From Anastatus disparis (taxonomy: Eukaryota > Arthropoda > Insecta > Hymenoptera > Eupelmidae): 64,000 nt of DNA. The notes beneath the pieces were generated by a model. That model saw nothing but the letters and a program-made list of their open reading frames with translations, was not told the origin of the DNA and made no database searches. The position numbers and the translations under genes are program-made. Positions 1 through 12,904 of this stretch are shown in pieces; position 1 is the stretch's first letter; every line of letters begins with the position of its first letter. Location: NCBI GenBank assembly GCA_017163975.1, contig JAFFSR010000265.1:908501-972500 (forward strand). Direction: 5' to 3'.

Positions 1-246
1 GTATTAAGAGAAATATAAGAAAAACATTTTCACGTTTGAACAATACATTCAAAGTAAATTTTTAAAGATAATTTTAAAATACATCTGTTAAACATATAAA
101 AATTCTTAATGCTACACAACACTTCTTTATGTGAATATTTTTTTTAATTTAATTTTTTATTTTTTAGAATTATATTTGTTTTATTTTTATGAATTATAAT
201 CTATAGTGTGTTATAATGAGAGTATAATAAGAGCTTATTATAATGA

Positions 247-282
247 TATATTGATGATTTATTTAATGAATTATCATCAGTG
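247..282 (+). promoter_or_regulatory. Candidate core promoter of the ankyrin/PRANC gene
   Basis: TATATT at 247-252 is followed by TCAGTG at 277-282, so the likely start A at 279 lies 32 bases downstream, the usual arthropod TATA-to-initiator spacing. A donor-like GGTATGAG near 400 and a TTGTTGCAG acceptor ending near 613 would make a 5' UTR intron before the ATG at 653. In DNA this AT-rich a chance match is possible. Confidence 0.4.
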
Positions 283-652
283 AGAGAGTAGCAGATAAAG
301 AGGAAACATATTCGACCGAGAGTAACAGATAATTTTTTGTGCTGGTTTTTCATTAATGATGAATTATCAATAAGTCTAAGTTGAACGTGTTTTTATCCCG
401 GTATGAGAAAAATTGTATATGCCACTTGGGATAAAAATGCGACACTGTAGGCCGGCATAACCATACGTTATTTTTATTAGAGATTATTGGATATGCTGAT
501 TTTTCTATTATGATCAACTATTAATATTCTTTGTTATTACCATTTTCTTACTTCCACGATATTTTTTACGAAAATAGAACGATTTATTAACAAAGTTTAT
601 TTTTTTGTTGCAGATACATTAATTAAATAAAATCATCAGTTGAATATTGACA

Positions 653-3474
653 ATGAAAATGTGGCAATCATGCTTAAAATGTTTTGAAAAGTTATCTTAT
701 ACTGCCACCTGCAATGATAATGTTTATATAAACGAAGTATTTAATAAATTTTTTCAAAATATTAATGATTGGGAAGACTATACACTTTTAATACTTGCAC
801 TACAAAAAGGAAATGTGAAGATGATTAATTTTCTTCTTCAAAAAGATTGTCGAGTTAAAAGAAATATAAGGACTAATCTATTTCATACTCCGTTGTATTA
901 CGCAGTTACATTAAGAGATTTAGATATTTTAAGAAAATTGTTAATGAGAGGTGCTTCAATTACCGACAAAGATTTAAACGAAGAAACGCCGCTTTGTTTA
1001 GCTATAAGAAAACAAGAATTGAAATGATTGACTTAATATTGTCAATGTATGATTTTGATAATATCAATATATTTAATAATTATTGTTTTACTCATTTTTA
1101 TATGGCTTGCATGAGAAACAAATTTAATGTTGTTAAAGGCTTTGCAGAACGTGGTATGCCCCTGAATGGTTTTCAAAATTTTTCTTATCTAGATGCAAAT
1201 GGGTATACGCCATTACATTTCGCGGTAAAATATATGAATGTTGAAATGGTTGAATTTCTTTTAGAAAGAGGTGCTGATATTTTAGCAAAAGATTTACATG
1301 AACAAACTGCTCTTGATTTCGCTCATGAGTTGAGAAAAAAAGTAAGCCGGAAATCTAAAAAAAGAAAAGAGTTGTATAGAATTATCAATTCAATAAACAC
1401 TGCAGTCTATGTGGATCCTGTAGATAAAACAGGAATTTCACATTTCCACATAGCTTGCGCAACAGGCAAACTGTGTGAAGTCAAAAGTTTTTTAAAAAAT
1501 GGTTTTGACATAAATGCAGTAGCATTGCCAAAGGCCTACTTGTACCCCTCTTATACAGGCGGACATTTCGCAATAATTAATGGTCACGTAGAAGTAGTAA
1601 AATTACTTTTATATCATGGTGCTGATTTTGGTATGATGACTTCGACTGGCGATAAATTTTTACATTCTGCAGTGAAACATGAAAATTTGCAAATAGTTCA
1701 AGAACTGATCAAATACAACGCCAACATTAATATTCCAAATCATCAAGGAAATACAGCACTTCACACAGCATTTTATAAAAATAATGGTGTGATCGTTGAT
1801 TTACTATTAACTCACTGTCCTAAAAATATCAATCCACGAAATAATAGTGGATTATCACATTTCCACATTGCATGTAGCCGAAATAATACTTATATTGTCC
1901 AGGCATTTTTAGAGAGTAAAATATCAATAGATCAATGTATAAATATAGATGAGCATCATCATTCTGGCTATTCTCCATTGCACTTTGCAGTTAATTATAA
2001 TCGATTGTCTGTTGTTGAGGTACTTTTACAGTATAATGTTAACGTAAATGCAAAAGAAGCCAAAGGATTAACAGCGCTTCATTTAGCATGCAAACAAAAT
2101 TATTCGAAATTCCATGAAGTACTTTGCAAATTTTTTAATAAATCTAATTATCAAAAAGATTATACAATTGATTGGACATCTAACCGAAAAGATCAAATAA
2201 AAATAATAAAATTACTTTTGGATCACAAAGCCAATCTTAATTCGACAGATAATACTAGTCGAACACCTCTTTTTCATGCATGCACTCTTAAGACGCCTCG
2301 TTTCAAAATCCTAGCAAAATATTTAAGTTTTGATATCCAAGCCTCAGTAAAAATCATTTTTTGGAGAGAAAGGCTTCAAAGACGTACGGAAATTGTTAAT
2401 ATTCTTGTTAATCGTGGTGCTGATTTGAAAATCAGAAATGATAGGAAGGAGACGATTCTTCATTGTTTATTACATCAGCCGATACATTCGACTACATTAG
2501 GATTATTTTTATTATTTATAAATAGAGGTGCTGAAATTGATGCTAAAGATATAAATAATGAAACTCCACTACTCTTCATGACAAAAAATAAAAATCTCGA
2601 GGACAGGGATGTTCTTTCTAGATTTAATTGGTTGGCAAGTACTCGAATAACTGAAATTCTTTTAATAAAAGGAGCGAATCCAAATGTGAAAGGAATTGAT
2701 GGAATGACACCACTTCATTATTTTTCAATTTATTGTTTTGATAGGTCAAAAATTGGATTTATAATTAATGCTGGTGGCGATATCAATGCTCAGAATTCAT
2801 ACGGACGTACACCGCTACACATAGCGGCATGGCACGATAACAGTGGCATTTTTGAAACATATTTAAAGAATGGCGCTGATATAAATGTTTTGGATTATTC
2901 TGGGCAAAATATATTATATTATATAAAAAAATGCAATGTCATATTAAAATATTTAATTAATCATAGATGTGAACTAAAACAGCTTGGATTTCATATTATT
3001 GATTCTCTAGACAAACGTATTCTAAAGCTTGCATCAGAAAATCCCAGGATAAAGGAAGACATAAGCCGTAGCAGTAATATTGAAGTTGTTTTAAGAGAAT
3101 GCCAATCACAAATTGAAGGACTAAAAAACGTAAGCATTGATCCTTCTACGTCTTTGTATGATCTTTTATTTAAAACTCATCATGAAATTTCAAAGTATAC
3201 AGTGAATGAGACTTTTAAAAACGCTGCACGATTACAGGATGAGTACCCATACTTTTCTCATTATTCTCATTTATTGAAACTCCAATTTAGAAATGGCCTA
3301 GCAAGGAATAAATTATTAAAATCTGCGAAAAAATCGATGGAATTTTTCATGATACACATGGGGATACCAGAAGAATGTTTGGATGAAATTTTGAAACATT
3401 TAAACAATAGCAGTCTCATAAAATTACAAAGCGATTACCTTATATCACTAGGTAATTACTATCGTACATTTTGA
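653..3474 (+). CDS. Ankyrin-repeat protein with C-terminal PRANC-like domain, one frameshift
   Basis: Roughly 17-19 ankyrin repeats are visible (TPLHFAV, TALHLAC, GADIN-type motifs), most in an 826-codon frame (994-3474) and the first three in another frame from the ATG at 653. The frames overlap at 994-1027 inside one repeat, so a one-base indel near 1010-1022, in or next to an A-rich run, splits the gene. The last ~110 residues have the look of a PRANC domain, an F-box-like segment (PEECLDEILKHL) that in poxviral proteins recruits SCF ubiquitin ligase. PRANC genes are known from Nasonia and other parasitoids. A role as substrate adaptor for ubiquitination is inferred. The frameshift may be real decay or a sequencing error. 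A TTG six bases upstream of the ATG also keeps the frame but is not needed. Confidence 0.75.
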
Positions 3475-3531
3475 GAGATATTTCATTTACGTTGTTGCAG
3501 CGATCACTTTTGCAATGTTGAAGGTATCAGG

Positions 3532-4526
3532 ACTGACAAGGAGAGCACCCCACGTCCGGGAAACATATTCGGCTGAAACTGCAGGATATGATTTTTTGAT
3601 GAGAAAAAATGAACCCGTGTTTTTTCTTTTCGACGAATAGGCCCCCTAGACAAGGATATAGACATTTTTTTAAAAATATGATGTACCCTGGAAGAAAATT
3701 GACCATATCTTAAGCATAATTGTCAGTCAACGCGTGTTAAACTGACGCTTATCCAGAAATTTTGTTTTAATTATTTCTAGAATTTCTAGATAAGTGCCAT
3801 TTTAACATTCGTTAACCAGCAATTATGCCTACAATATGGTCAATTTTCTTCCAGTGTATAAGCGCCTTTATAAGAACTTAAATAATCAAAGAATTAAGAC
3901 TCATACAAAAAAATGCATAGAAGATAAAATGAAGCACGAATTAAATGCTTTAATTTAAACTTTGTTGCATTAAAAAATCTTTAGTGGTTCAAAAGTTACA
4001 GGCGATTAAAACATGTTAATGAAATAACGTGAAAAATTGATCATATTTTATATGCTTTTTAATAAACAAATTGAGTATCTCATTAGCAAATTAATACTTT
4101 TTGTTGAAAAAATTATAGTAACATTAGGGTGGTAGAAGGCATCTTTTCACAAAATTGCAAACGTGAATCGGATTATAATTTTGTAATTATTTGTAGTATA
4201 AGTAAATACGTGGTAATATTTAATTAAGAATAACTTTCGAACAATAAAAGCTTTTTTAATGCAACAAAGCTTAAATTAAAGAATTCAATTCATGCTTCAT
4301 TTTATCTTTTATGCATTTTTTTGTAAGAGTCTTAGTTTTTTGGTTCTTTAAGTTCTTATAAAGGCTCTTATTCACCATATTTTTGAAAAAATGTCTATAT
4401 CCTTGTCTAGAGGGCTTATTTGACGAAAAGAAAAAACACGGGTTCATTTTTTATCATCAAAAAATCATATCCTATAGTTTCAGCTGAATCCGTTTCCCGG
4501 ACGTGGGGTGCTCTCCTTGTGAGTTA
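3532..4526. mobile_element. Long foldback (inverted-repeat) element
   Basis: The left arm begins ACTGACAAGGAGAGCACCCC and the right arm, read in reverse complement, begins ACTCACAAGGAGAGCACCCC. The arms stay alignable for hundreds of bases on each side (about 3535-3985 against 4245-4525), the left one being longer only because another element is inserted in it. No coding region is present. It looks like a non-autonomous DNA transposon; the superfamily is not clear. Confidence 0.8.
3686..3856. mobile_element. MITE nested in the foldback element, TA target duplication
   Basis: Inverted termini of the type CCCTGGAAGAAAATTGACC are flanked by TA at 3684-3685 and 3857-3858. The whole 171 bp folds on itself (GGCATAATTG against its complement). 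TA duplication and size fit a Tc1/mariner-type MITE. The right arm of the host foldback lacks it, so it inserted after the foldback formed. Confidence 0.75.
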
Positions 4527-4569
4527 AAGCCTGAAAAAATAATGTAATGTTAAATTTTTTTTCTTATAA

Positions 4570-5089
4570 TATTAATTAGATATAAGACTTTAATCCATGA
4601 ATCATTTAAAAAAATCTTATTCCATACTTGAAATCCATTTCTTCGGTCGAAGTCTTGATTTTATTTATTTTGGTGATTATCGCAAGATTTTTTAGCCAAT
4701 TTTCAACAGATTGACTTCAAAATTTCTAAAGATCTTCAATATATATATCTTCACAAATTTATATTACAGGAAATTTGATAAATTAAGTGAATGTTAAACT
4801 AAATTATCTGCATAAAATTTACAAAAATATCTATTTTCTCTAATATTTTTCACTTTTTACAAAACTAACTTTAAAAATTTTTTTTTTTAGAAAACTATCA
4901 ATTTGTAAAGACACATAAATTGAAGATCTCTGGAAATTTTGAAGTCAATTTGTTGAAAATTGGCTGAGAAATTCTACAGCAACCACCAAAATAGAAAAAA
5001 ATCAAGGTTTCTACCGAAGAAAAGAATTTCAAGTATTGAATGAAATTTTTTTTAATTATTCATAGATTAAAGTCATACGTCTAGTATAT
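4570..5089. mobile_element. Second foldback element
   Basis: Arms of about 180 bp (4570-4750 and 4905-5089) are inverted copies, sharing for instance CAATTTTCAACA and GACTTCAAAATTTC with their complements. The ~150 bp centre is plain AT-rich DNA. No gene is seen. Confidence 0.75.
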
Positions 5090-5286
5090 TTAATCCTCAA
5101 ACTACACACTTAGGTCGGGTCTTTATTTTTTTTTTTCAATAAAAAATGTTAACTAGATTTTTTGTAAATTTAAAAAATTAATTTTTTTAATGATTGCTAA
5201 TAAAAAAATTAACATTTTCGGAAAGTACCAGTTAATCAAAAAATATACCGATGCGAATTCGCATTAATGTGCAATTTGAAGGTTAA
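5090..5286. mobile_element. TTAA-flanked MITE (piggyBac-like ends)
   Basis: Both ends are TTAA (5090-5093, 5283-5286), with matching inverted termini of about 20 bp (CCTCAAACTACACAC against CCTTCAAATTGCACA). TTAA duplication is the mark of piggyBac-type insertion. There is no coding capacity. It abuts the preceding foldback directly. Confidence 0.55.
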
Positions 5287-5659
5287 GATAAAAAAAAGTT
5301 TAAATAATTAATATTATAATAAAAGAAATTTTTCCATCTCGTAGATTACTACCAACTTGGAAGTAATTAACATAAACTATGCTTGAACTATCTCAAATTA
5401 TTCTATACAAACACGAATAGAGAAAATAATTATATTTTTGATGTGTAAATAAGTAAATAAATCATTTTACAAGTATTTAAACAGATTGTTTGCATTTCTC
5501 TCACCTGAACACAGTGCCACCAAACCAAATTACCGATATGTTTCCAACCAGCTCTAAATGAATCATGCTTTTTTTCTTAACTTGTTACAGCCTCGCCTTT
5601 TGGATAGGGCCGTAAAATTTTCGTTATGCAAATAAAGCCTATCCTCACCTGTTAATAGA

Positions 5660-5830
5660 GCTGCACAATACGATGCGATACCGATATTTTGATAAGTTAT
5701 TGATATCGAATCGAATCAAAAAATTATTTATTGTATTGTATCGATATCGACAATATTTTTTAGGAAATCTTATCGTATTGTATTGGTTTTGATTCAATAT
5801 CGATACAATAATCAATAAATTATCGAAATT
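5660..5830. repeat. ATCGATA-rich segment
   Basis: Repeated variants of GATACCGATA, TGATATCGAATCGAATC and GTATCGATATCGAC occur here, partly as inverted copies of each other. It is probably the core of a short interspersed or foldback repeat. Nothing coding is seen. Confidence 0.4.
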
Positions 5831-5934
5831 AAAAAATATTCATTCATCAAAAATATTATTGACAGATTATTAAAAAATAGTAATTTTTTACTTTTCATAA
5901 GGAAATTTATTTGTGTTAAAACGTTAAAATAATA

Positions 5935-6185
5935 TAAAAATATATTCAAGTTTCTTGAGATCATAAAAAGTACAATTGGACCTTTGATTTTTTGCTTATC
6001 GAAATTTTTATGGCTTGCATATTTGTCAAGTACTACTATGTTATTTTCTTTCCATCTGGTAAATTTTAAAATCTTTATGAGCTTTAGTGAGGGTTGAAAA
6101 GAAATCCCTTTTTATAATGTTCTGAACTTTTCTTTTCTGTCAACTTTATTTAATATCCTTATAAAATATCTTTACGATGTTTATT
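5935..6185. repeat. Dispersed repeat, copy 1 of 3
   Basis: Shares a ~240 bp block with 8245-8475 and 16525-16800, including GGTAAATTTTAAAATCTT and GAAATCCCTTTTTATAATGT. A further shared patch lies near 6325-6400 and 9210-9290. The short open frames in these copies are not conserved between them, so the repeat is treated as non-coding. Confidence 0.7.
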
Positions 6186-6600
6186 ATCATCCTTTTTTCT
6201 TGTAACTAAAAGATATTTTTTGTCCACTTTTATATTTTTCCTATTTAAAAAAAAACAATTATTTTTTACTTCGTGATATTATAATTATGTCGCATAAAAA
6301 TTAATTAAAAATAACACTAATTTTCTTAAATATTTCTTTCTAAGGTCAAATAATTGTATACTTATGCAAGAAGATGTATAATTCTCAAAAATAATTGAAA
6401 AAAAAACTTCTCAAATTTTGCATAAAAAAAAAATAAAAATAACTTTGGCAATACTAAACTAATATTTTTTATAACCTTTTTCAACAATCTTTCGAAACGC
6501 ATTCGATTTTTCTAGGTACATTGATTATTTACAAAGATATTAAAATTTTAATATTGACTATTTTTTTTCCAGGGGGGCAAAAAGTCTGTGGCCGGCAGTG

Positions 6601-7344
6601 TAGGGTAGATGTGGGTATTACAGCGGAATCGACGTATGATGAATTTTAAACTCATAAACAAAAGCTTATAGATGAAGAAAACTTATCACTTTTATTTTTA
6701 ATAAAATATTTGAACATTGATTAACTAGAAAAAAATTAATTTAGCATTTAATTATAGAGTTAAAATTAAGAAAAAACGAATTTAAAATAAAATGTATTTG
6801 TGGCTATTGCTGTGGCCGTGTTTCTAATGCTGTGTGCCAGTTACTATTGACACTTTTATATATTCCGTTCGAAAAGTTGAGGTTAGGTTAACCACGTGTT
6901 ATAATAATAAAAGGATGCCACAGTAATTCATATTTGGTGATTTTAATGACGCATAATACTAAGGTGTAAAATTAAAATATTAAATATGTTCTAGGTGAAA
7001 TTTCCAAAAAATATATAACAAGCAAAGATATATTTTATTTAATAATGATCTTATTTTACATAAAAAAGAATAAAAACAGAAAATATTGTCAAATTTAGGA
7101 TGCATACGTGATCGCGATTTTACGAAATTTATCAAAATTTTAGAACAGTTCAATTTCAAATAACCAATATTAAATATTTTTAGACTTTTTTTGTGAGATA
7201 TATTTTTTTAAATATTAAATAATACTTATAATATTTGATTATGCATTCAAATATTATTTATGGACTTGGAAAAAATTATTTTTACGAATTTTATATGAAA
7301 AAACAGTAATTAGCACCTCTGTAGCAATACCAACATCTACCCTA
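6601..7344. mobile_element. Non-autonomous DNA transposon with TIRs
   Basis: TAGGGTAGATGTGGGTATTAC at the left is matched in inverted orientation by the right end (TAGGGTAGATGTTGGTATTG in reverse complement). The 744 bp body contains no credible gene. Family not recognised. Confidence 0.6.
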
Positions 7345-10300
7345 TGTGATTAAAAGTTCAATTTTTTTTTGTAGTCCCGTTTATAGACTGCATTGCCTTG
7401 TATATGTTCTTTATATACTATTACTTCATCTTGAATATGTTTGATTCAAAGAATTTAGTTTTTGTGAAAATATATTTAGTATAAAATTTTGTACACTATC
7501 ATAAGTAAAGAATTAAAAAATAATGTTTGGATTTTTTCCAAGACTATAAAAAATGTGAAAATAATTTGTTTGATACCAGACTTATTTACTTGTGAAAATT
7601 TTAGATTAATTTTTCAAATGATGTTCGATTTTTCGAGATACAATCGTTTATTTCAAATATATAAAATTTATTATTTAATTGAATTTTATTTTAAAGTATA
7701 AAGTAAAAGCAATCGACCGGTTCTGTATATCCTTTTTATGCTAATCAAAGATCAGCATTTAAAGATATTTTATAAATAATAACTGTAGGTAAATCATATA
7801 ACTTATTACATCTCTATAAGATAACTTTTAAATATATAAAAAATCAAGAAAAAAGATGTATATAGAAATAAATTCTAATGCGCTCTGAATGGATAAAATA
7901 TAAAAAATTATAGTCATATTTTTTTTCAATTGGAAAAAATTGTCTTATACATTTTTAATTGTTTTTAATTTAATTTTTTTTTAATATCTTAAATATTTAT
8001 AAATTTCATTAGAGAGGAAATATTTTTCCAATCATTATAAAGTATGGCTGTAGTAATATAGTTTAAACTATTTATTTATCGTAAACAAATGTATTATTAA
8101 CATATAGATTGCAATCATGTGTATATAATTTTATTTTGCAACAGGCGAAAAGATTAAAATAAATTTTATGTCAAAACTGAATTAATAAAAATTTAGTATC
8201 TGATGCATTGTTTATAAATTTATTTTAATTATACTAATATTTAATTCGTTAAAACAAATACATTTAAGTTTCTCGAAATCATAAAAAGAACAATAGGACC
8301 CTTGATTTTGCTTATTCTAAGGAATTTTTATGACTTACATTTGTGTCAAGTAATACTATGTTATTTTTTTTTCATCTGGTAAATTTTAAAATCTTCATGG
8401 GCTTTGGTAAAAGTTGAAAAGAAATCCCTTTTTATAATGTCCTGATTTTTTTCCTATACCTTTTTAATATTCTGAGAAAATATCTTTACAATATTACTCG
8501 TTTTTTCTTTTAACTTTAAAATTTTTTTTAGTTAATTTCCATTTTTTAAATAAAAATTTAAAAATAACACTTTAAATAGTTATAAAAGATAGTTATGTTA
8601 CAGCTATGAATATAATAATTGGCTAGCCTTTCTCTGTCTTATTATTATTGATCGATGATCGAAATTTTACATTTTTTGAAAGGAACTAAATATCATGTTA
8701 ATTATTTAAATTTTGGAATAATTATGAAAAAAGGCTTAACTTTTTGTCTTTGTCTAATGGTACTTTTCATCATTTACATAAAAATTATCGATTGTTACAA
8801 GGAAAAAACTACGTAAATTTATAATTATTTTGTCATTATTATAATTCGCACTCATTATATATCTAGCAGGGTATATATTTTTTCCTTGTTATAACCATTG
8901 ATTTTTAATACGAGTGATAAAGTTTGTCCTCTTCTAATAAACGATGTGATAAGAAGGAGCGAGAAAAAAGATAATACTATGAGAGAAAAAAAATAAGATA
9001 GTTTCAGAATTGTTTTTGACGTTACAAAGACACCTTTTGAAGTTAAAAGAAATTCTTGAAGATATTCTAAAAGAAATCTAATAGGAACACTTTAAGAATA
9101 TCAGAATTTAAAAAAAGACGACTTTATTGAATTTTGATTGCCTATTTTAATAATTAAAGAGCTTTTTAATAAGTTTTTCTAATAAAGTGGACATTTATGA
9201 AGAAACGTTATAGTTTTCTTAAATATTTCTTTGGACAGTCAAGTAATTATATTTTTTATGCAAGAAGTCGTATGATTTCCTTAAAGTTTCCTTTCTGATG
9301 TCAACAGCAATGAAAGAAATCTTACAGTTTTTAAAAAAGATTAATCTTATAAAAAAAGAAGTCCTAATATAGTTTTCTTAAAATTATTCTCTAAAAATAA
9401 ACGTTTATAAAAAATTATTTAAATTTATTGAAGATGTTTTTTAATTTTTTTAAATTTATCTTTGAAGAATTTTATTTTGAAATATTGGCTTTCTTTAATT
9501 ATCGTAGAATTTTTAAATTTTGATAGTAAATAAAGGATATTGATTAATATCTTTTATTTGATATAAATATTAAAAATTTAATAGAAGCTATTTAAAATAA
9601 TTTAGAATTAAATGGCAAATATATAAGTTTCTTAATTTCAACCACATTTTTATCTATAAATTTATATATATCAATTTAATACAATGTATATTTTTATTTG
9701 CAAGAAAGTTAAATTATATAGAATTCAATATCATCATCATATATATACATCAATATCTCAGTATATGTATCATGTTTACTCGAATAAAATGATTAATTTA
9801 TTAAAAAGGAACTTAATTTATTTGTATTAGATTCTAAAATAACCTGAAGAACATTTGATAAAATTTATGTCAAAAAGAAATATTAAAAATTCTTTTTTTT
9901 TAAATTAGTTGACTAAACTACTCGGAATACATACTTTTATCTAATCATCAATTTTTCATCTTCTCAATAACATTTCTCTTATGATCCTCTGATTTCTAAT
10001 ATATTCATTCTTGAATAACTTCTAAAACTTTATTTCTACTTTTTTATGTGTTTCCTACGGAGTAAACTTTTAACAATATACAATTAAAGTAAAGTTCTAA
10101 CAATTAAAAACTAGTTTTCAGTTACTAAGGGAAGCCTGAATTTTCTCTATTTCTTTAATAGTTTTTTCTATCATATAAACAATTTGTACCAATAAGTTGA
10201 TACGTCTCACAAAAAACAAATTTTGAGATACAATATTATGAATATGTATAGGGCATTGATAAAAAAAAGTATATACTAAATTAAAGACTATTTGATTTTA

Positions 10301-12580
10301 TTTGAACTATATAAATATATAACCTTGCAGTGAAAATAAGGTTTGTTAAGAACTGCTCGTTATGAGAGCTACAAGAGTACTCAATAGTTTTATAAATTTT
10401 ATGCCTCGATTTTACAAAGGTGTCGACGCTCGTATTAATACATATGTTTTTGCCTGGGTTTTTCCAAAGCAAAAAGACAGTTATACACTTTTAGAGAAAA
10501 TTCGGACATATAACATATTCATAAAACAGTAATGTTTAAGTTGAGGAAAACCCCGTAATCTTTACTTGAATAGTTTTGCTTAAGGAAAGAGACCCTTTTT
10601 TATGGCTTTACAACAGTTATGTTCCTGACGGTAAAAATTTGTGATTTTTAATATGTGCGACTTTGTGTATATAATTAAAAATAGAATGTTAAGAATGAAT
10701 TTTCTTTTAATTGAATTTACATCAATGAATAATAGAATGATAAAAAATATGATTTAATTTACAGCAATAATACAACATTAGAAACAAATTGTACGAGTGC
10801 GTACACAAATTATTGGCTGCAACAAGAAAAATTATCAGTTTTTTTCAGGTATAAGTATAATAAATGAATTTAATAATAAAATATAATTTTATCACATAGC
10901 GTTTTAGTAAAATGAGACCCATAAATTGTGCCTACAAGCACAACCTCAAAATTAAAAGATCTCAAAGTATTCTTTGTTACTCTTGAATGTCTGTGGGTAT
11001 TTAAAATCATGCATATGCTTTTGTGTGATAAAAAACAATTTTATGCTCAAGTATTTAAAACTCCCAAAATTTTAATTATTCTTTTACGATCCTTTAAAGT
11101 AATCAAGCTTTTGAATTCAAAATTTTTCTAATATCCATTATTACTTAAAAACTGAAATATTTTTTTATAAAATTATTTATTAATTTATTTACATATCAAC
11201 ATATAAAAATATATAAAATGATAAAATATATTAGTAATTTTTTATTTATAATATATGAATTCTTTTTGCTTTCTCATAAAGTAAGCATTGTATTTTAGTT
11301 AAATTATTCACCATATCCGTTGCTTATCGCAGGTTCCAAGCTTTTGAGCTTTCGAGAATCTTTTCGATTTTGAGAAAATGATTTTGGTTTTGAATCTAAG
11401 CTTTGCATACAGATCACCGTTAATAAAGTTCCCGCATGAATTTACTGAATTTTAAATTTATCAATTTTCATTTAGTTTTAATTAATTTTTATGTTTCTAT
11501 TCTTTGTTATTTTGTAATCAATCATACATTTGTTTTTATTAATTTTATTTTAGTAAATTCTGAATTTGTAAATTTTATTGTTATTATTTATTTTATTCAA
11601 TTGTTATCAGGTTTTATATTTATGTTATCAACCAACTTAATTAAATCTGTGAATTTACCCTCTCTTTAATTTATTTAATCATATTTTTTTCGTATTTTTT
11701 AATACACAAACAATCTCATATTTTTAAATAAAACGTTTATAAATAAAAAATGTAAAAAATCGTAACATAAAATTTTGTTAATAAAACATTTATTATTTTC
11801 AAAGTTAGACACAATAGATACAAATTTCTATCATTTAAAATATATTCTGAGAATGAACATTAACAAAAGAATTATACATAAAGCCTGTATCGTGAAAAGT
11901 AACATGTATTGAATATCATATTTACAAAGTATAAAATACCGAATTCATTAATCAAAGATACAATTTCAAGGAATGAATCGTGTCATTGTCTCAGACTAAC
12001 GTAAATTTTATTATCTTAAACTATAAAGAATTTTTAATTAATATTCTATGTTACATGGATATTTCCGTTTCATTTTTTGTCGCTTATACCAGTCAATGAT
12101 ATGAATAAGAGAAAATATAAATATTTGTCTAAGAATATACGTCATGAAAGAAATTTTTACAACTAACACAATAACATATTTTAAAAAATAGTTAAATTAA
12201 AACTCGACTAGATGTAACTCTAACTATTTAAAAATTATTTCTTTCCGTATACAATACCCTAAATGCAAAAATCTTTGTATTTAGGGGAAAACCCCCGTGA
12301 AAATGGGTAACTATTGGCATTTATTATGCCTCCCTGCAATATCATTATATGGAGGTATTAACTGTAAAATTTTGAAAGTGTCGAGCAACTGCTTTAATTT
12401 TTTTTAATCCTGCCGGTATCGGACGTGTACCTGCTACATATGTACTTTATGACTATAGTGTACGGGACAAAGTTTTTACAAAGGTTTTATTACGTATGGA
12501 GTTTCGTCAGCCTATCAACTGCGCTCGAACAATCCACATTGAGATGGAAGAGCGTAAGAGGTATAACAGAACCAAAGATA
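7345..12580. other. Gene-poor AT-rich stretch
   Basis: Apart from the dispersed-repeat copy at 8245-8475, I see no coding region with family motifs, no tRNA and no clear element. The short open frames here (for example near 7.5, 10.3, 10.9 and 11.4 kb) are low-complexity, as expected by chance in DNA of this composition. Confidence 0.6.
8245..8475. repeat. Dispersed repeat, copy 2 of 3
   Basis: Clearly homologous to 5935-6185 and 16525-16800. Homology with the third copy extends upstream to about 8100 (GATTGCAAT...GTGTATA). Confidence 0.7.
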
Positions 12581-12615
12581 TATAAAAGCTCCGCTTGTTT
12601 CACAGTTTGTCAGTT
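12581..12615 (+). promoter_or_regulatory. Strong TATA plus initiator core promoter
   Basis: TATAAAA at 12581-12587 and TCAGTT at 12610-12615 place the start A at 12612, 31 bases downstream. Local GC content is higher than in the surroundings. It precedes the short open exon at 12676. Confidence 0.6.
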
Positions 12616-12675
12616 TAACTGCTAACCTCGAAGGGTTCACATCTAGATAAAAAGTATATAGAAAAAATTTACAAA

Positions 12676-12783
12676 ATGTGTAGTGTTACAAATAATGACA
12701 GTAAGCGCAGTGTTGAGAATATTTACAAAATTTGTGGCAGTTCTTTTTTTAACAAGTACGTGTTGGAGCAGAACGTGCGGTAA
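12676..12783 (+). CDS. Short first exon or 35-residue ORF behind a good promoter
   Basis: ATG at 12676 follows an A-rich leader (ACAAAATG), 64 bases after the predicted transcription start. The frame gives 35 residues (starts MCSVTNNDSKR, contains CGSSFF) and stops at 12781. The last codons overlap a donor-like GCG|GTAATG, so this may be only the first coding exon of a spliced gene. No second exon could be identified. There is no family match. The promoter makes chance less likely, but the product is unknown. Confidence 0.35.
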   Translation: MCSVTNNDSKRSVENIYKICGSSFFNKYVLEQNVR

Positions 12784-12904
12784 TGTACATACATTATTAT
12801 ATTTTATATTTTAAATGCTTTTATTAAAAATACAATTTTATTATTTTCTGATATTTACAATAAATACAGGATATTAATTTAATGTTAAAAACAATTTTTC
12901 TGTA

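Noticed and set aside
11436..11669. 77-codon plus frame of Phe/Ile/Asn/Leu
   Set aside because: Low-complexity reading of AT-rich DNA with no start context, promoter or family motif.
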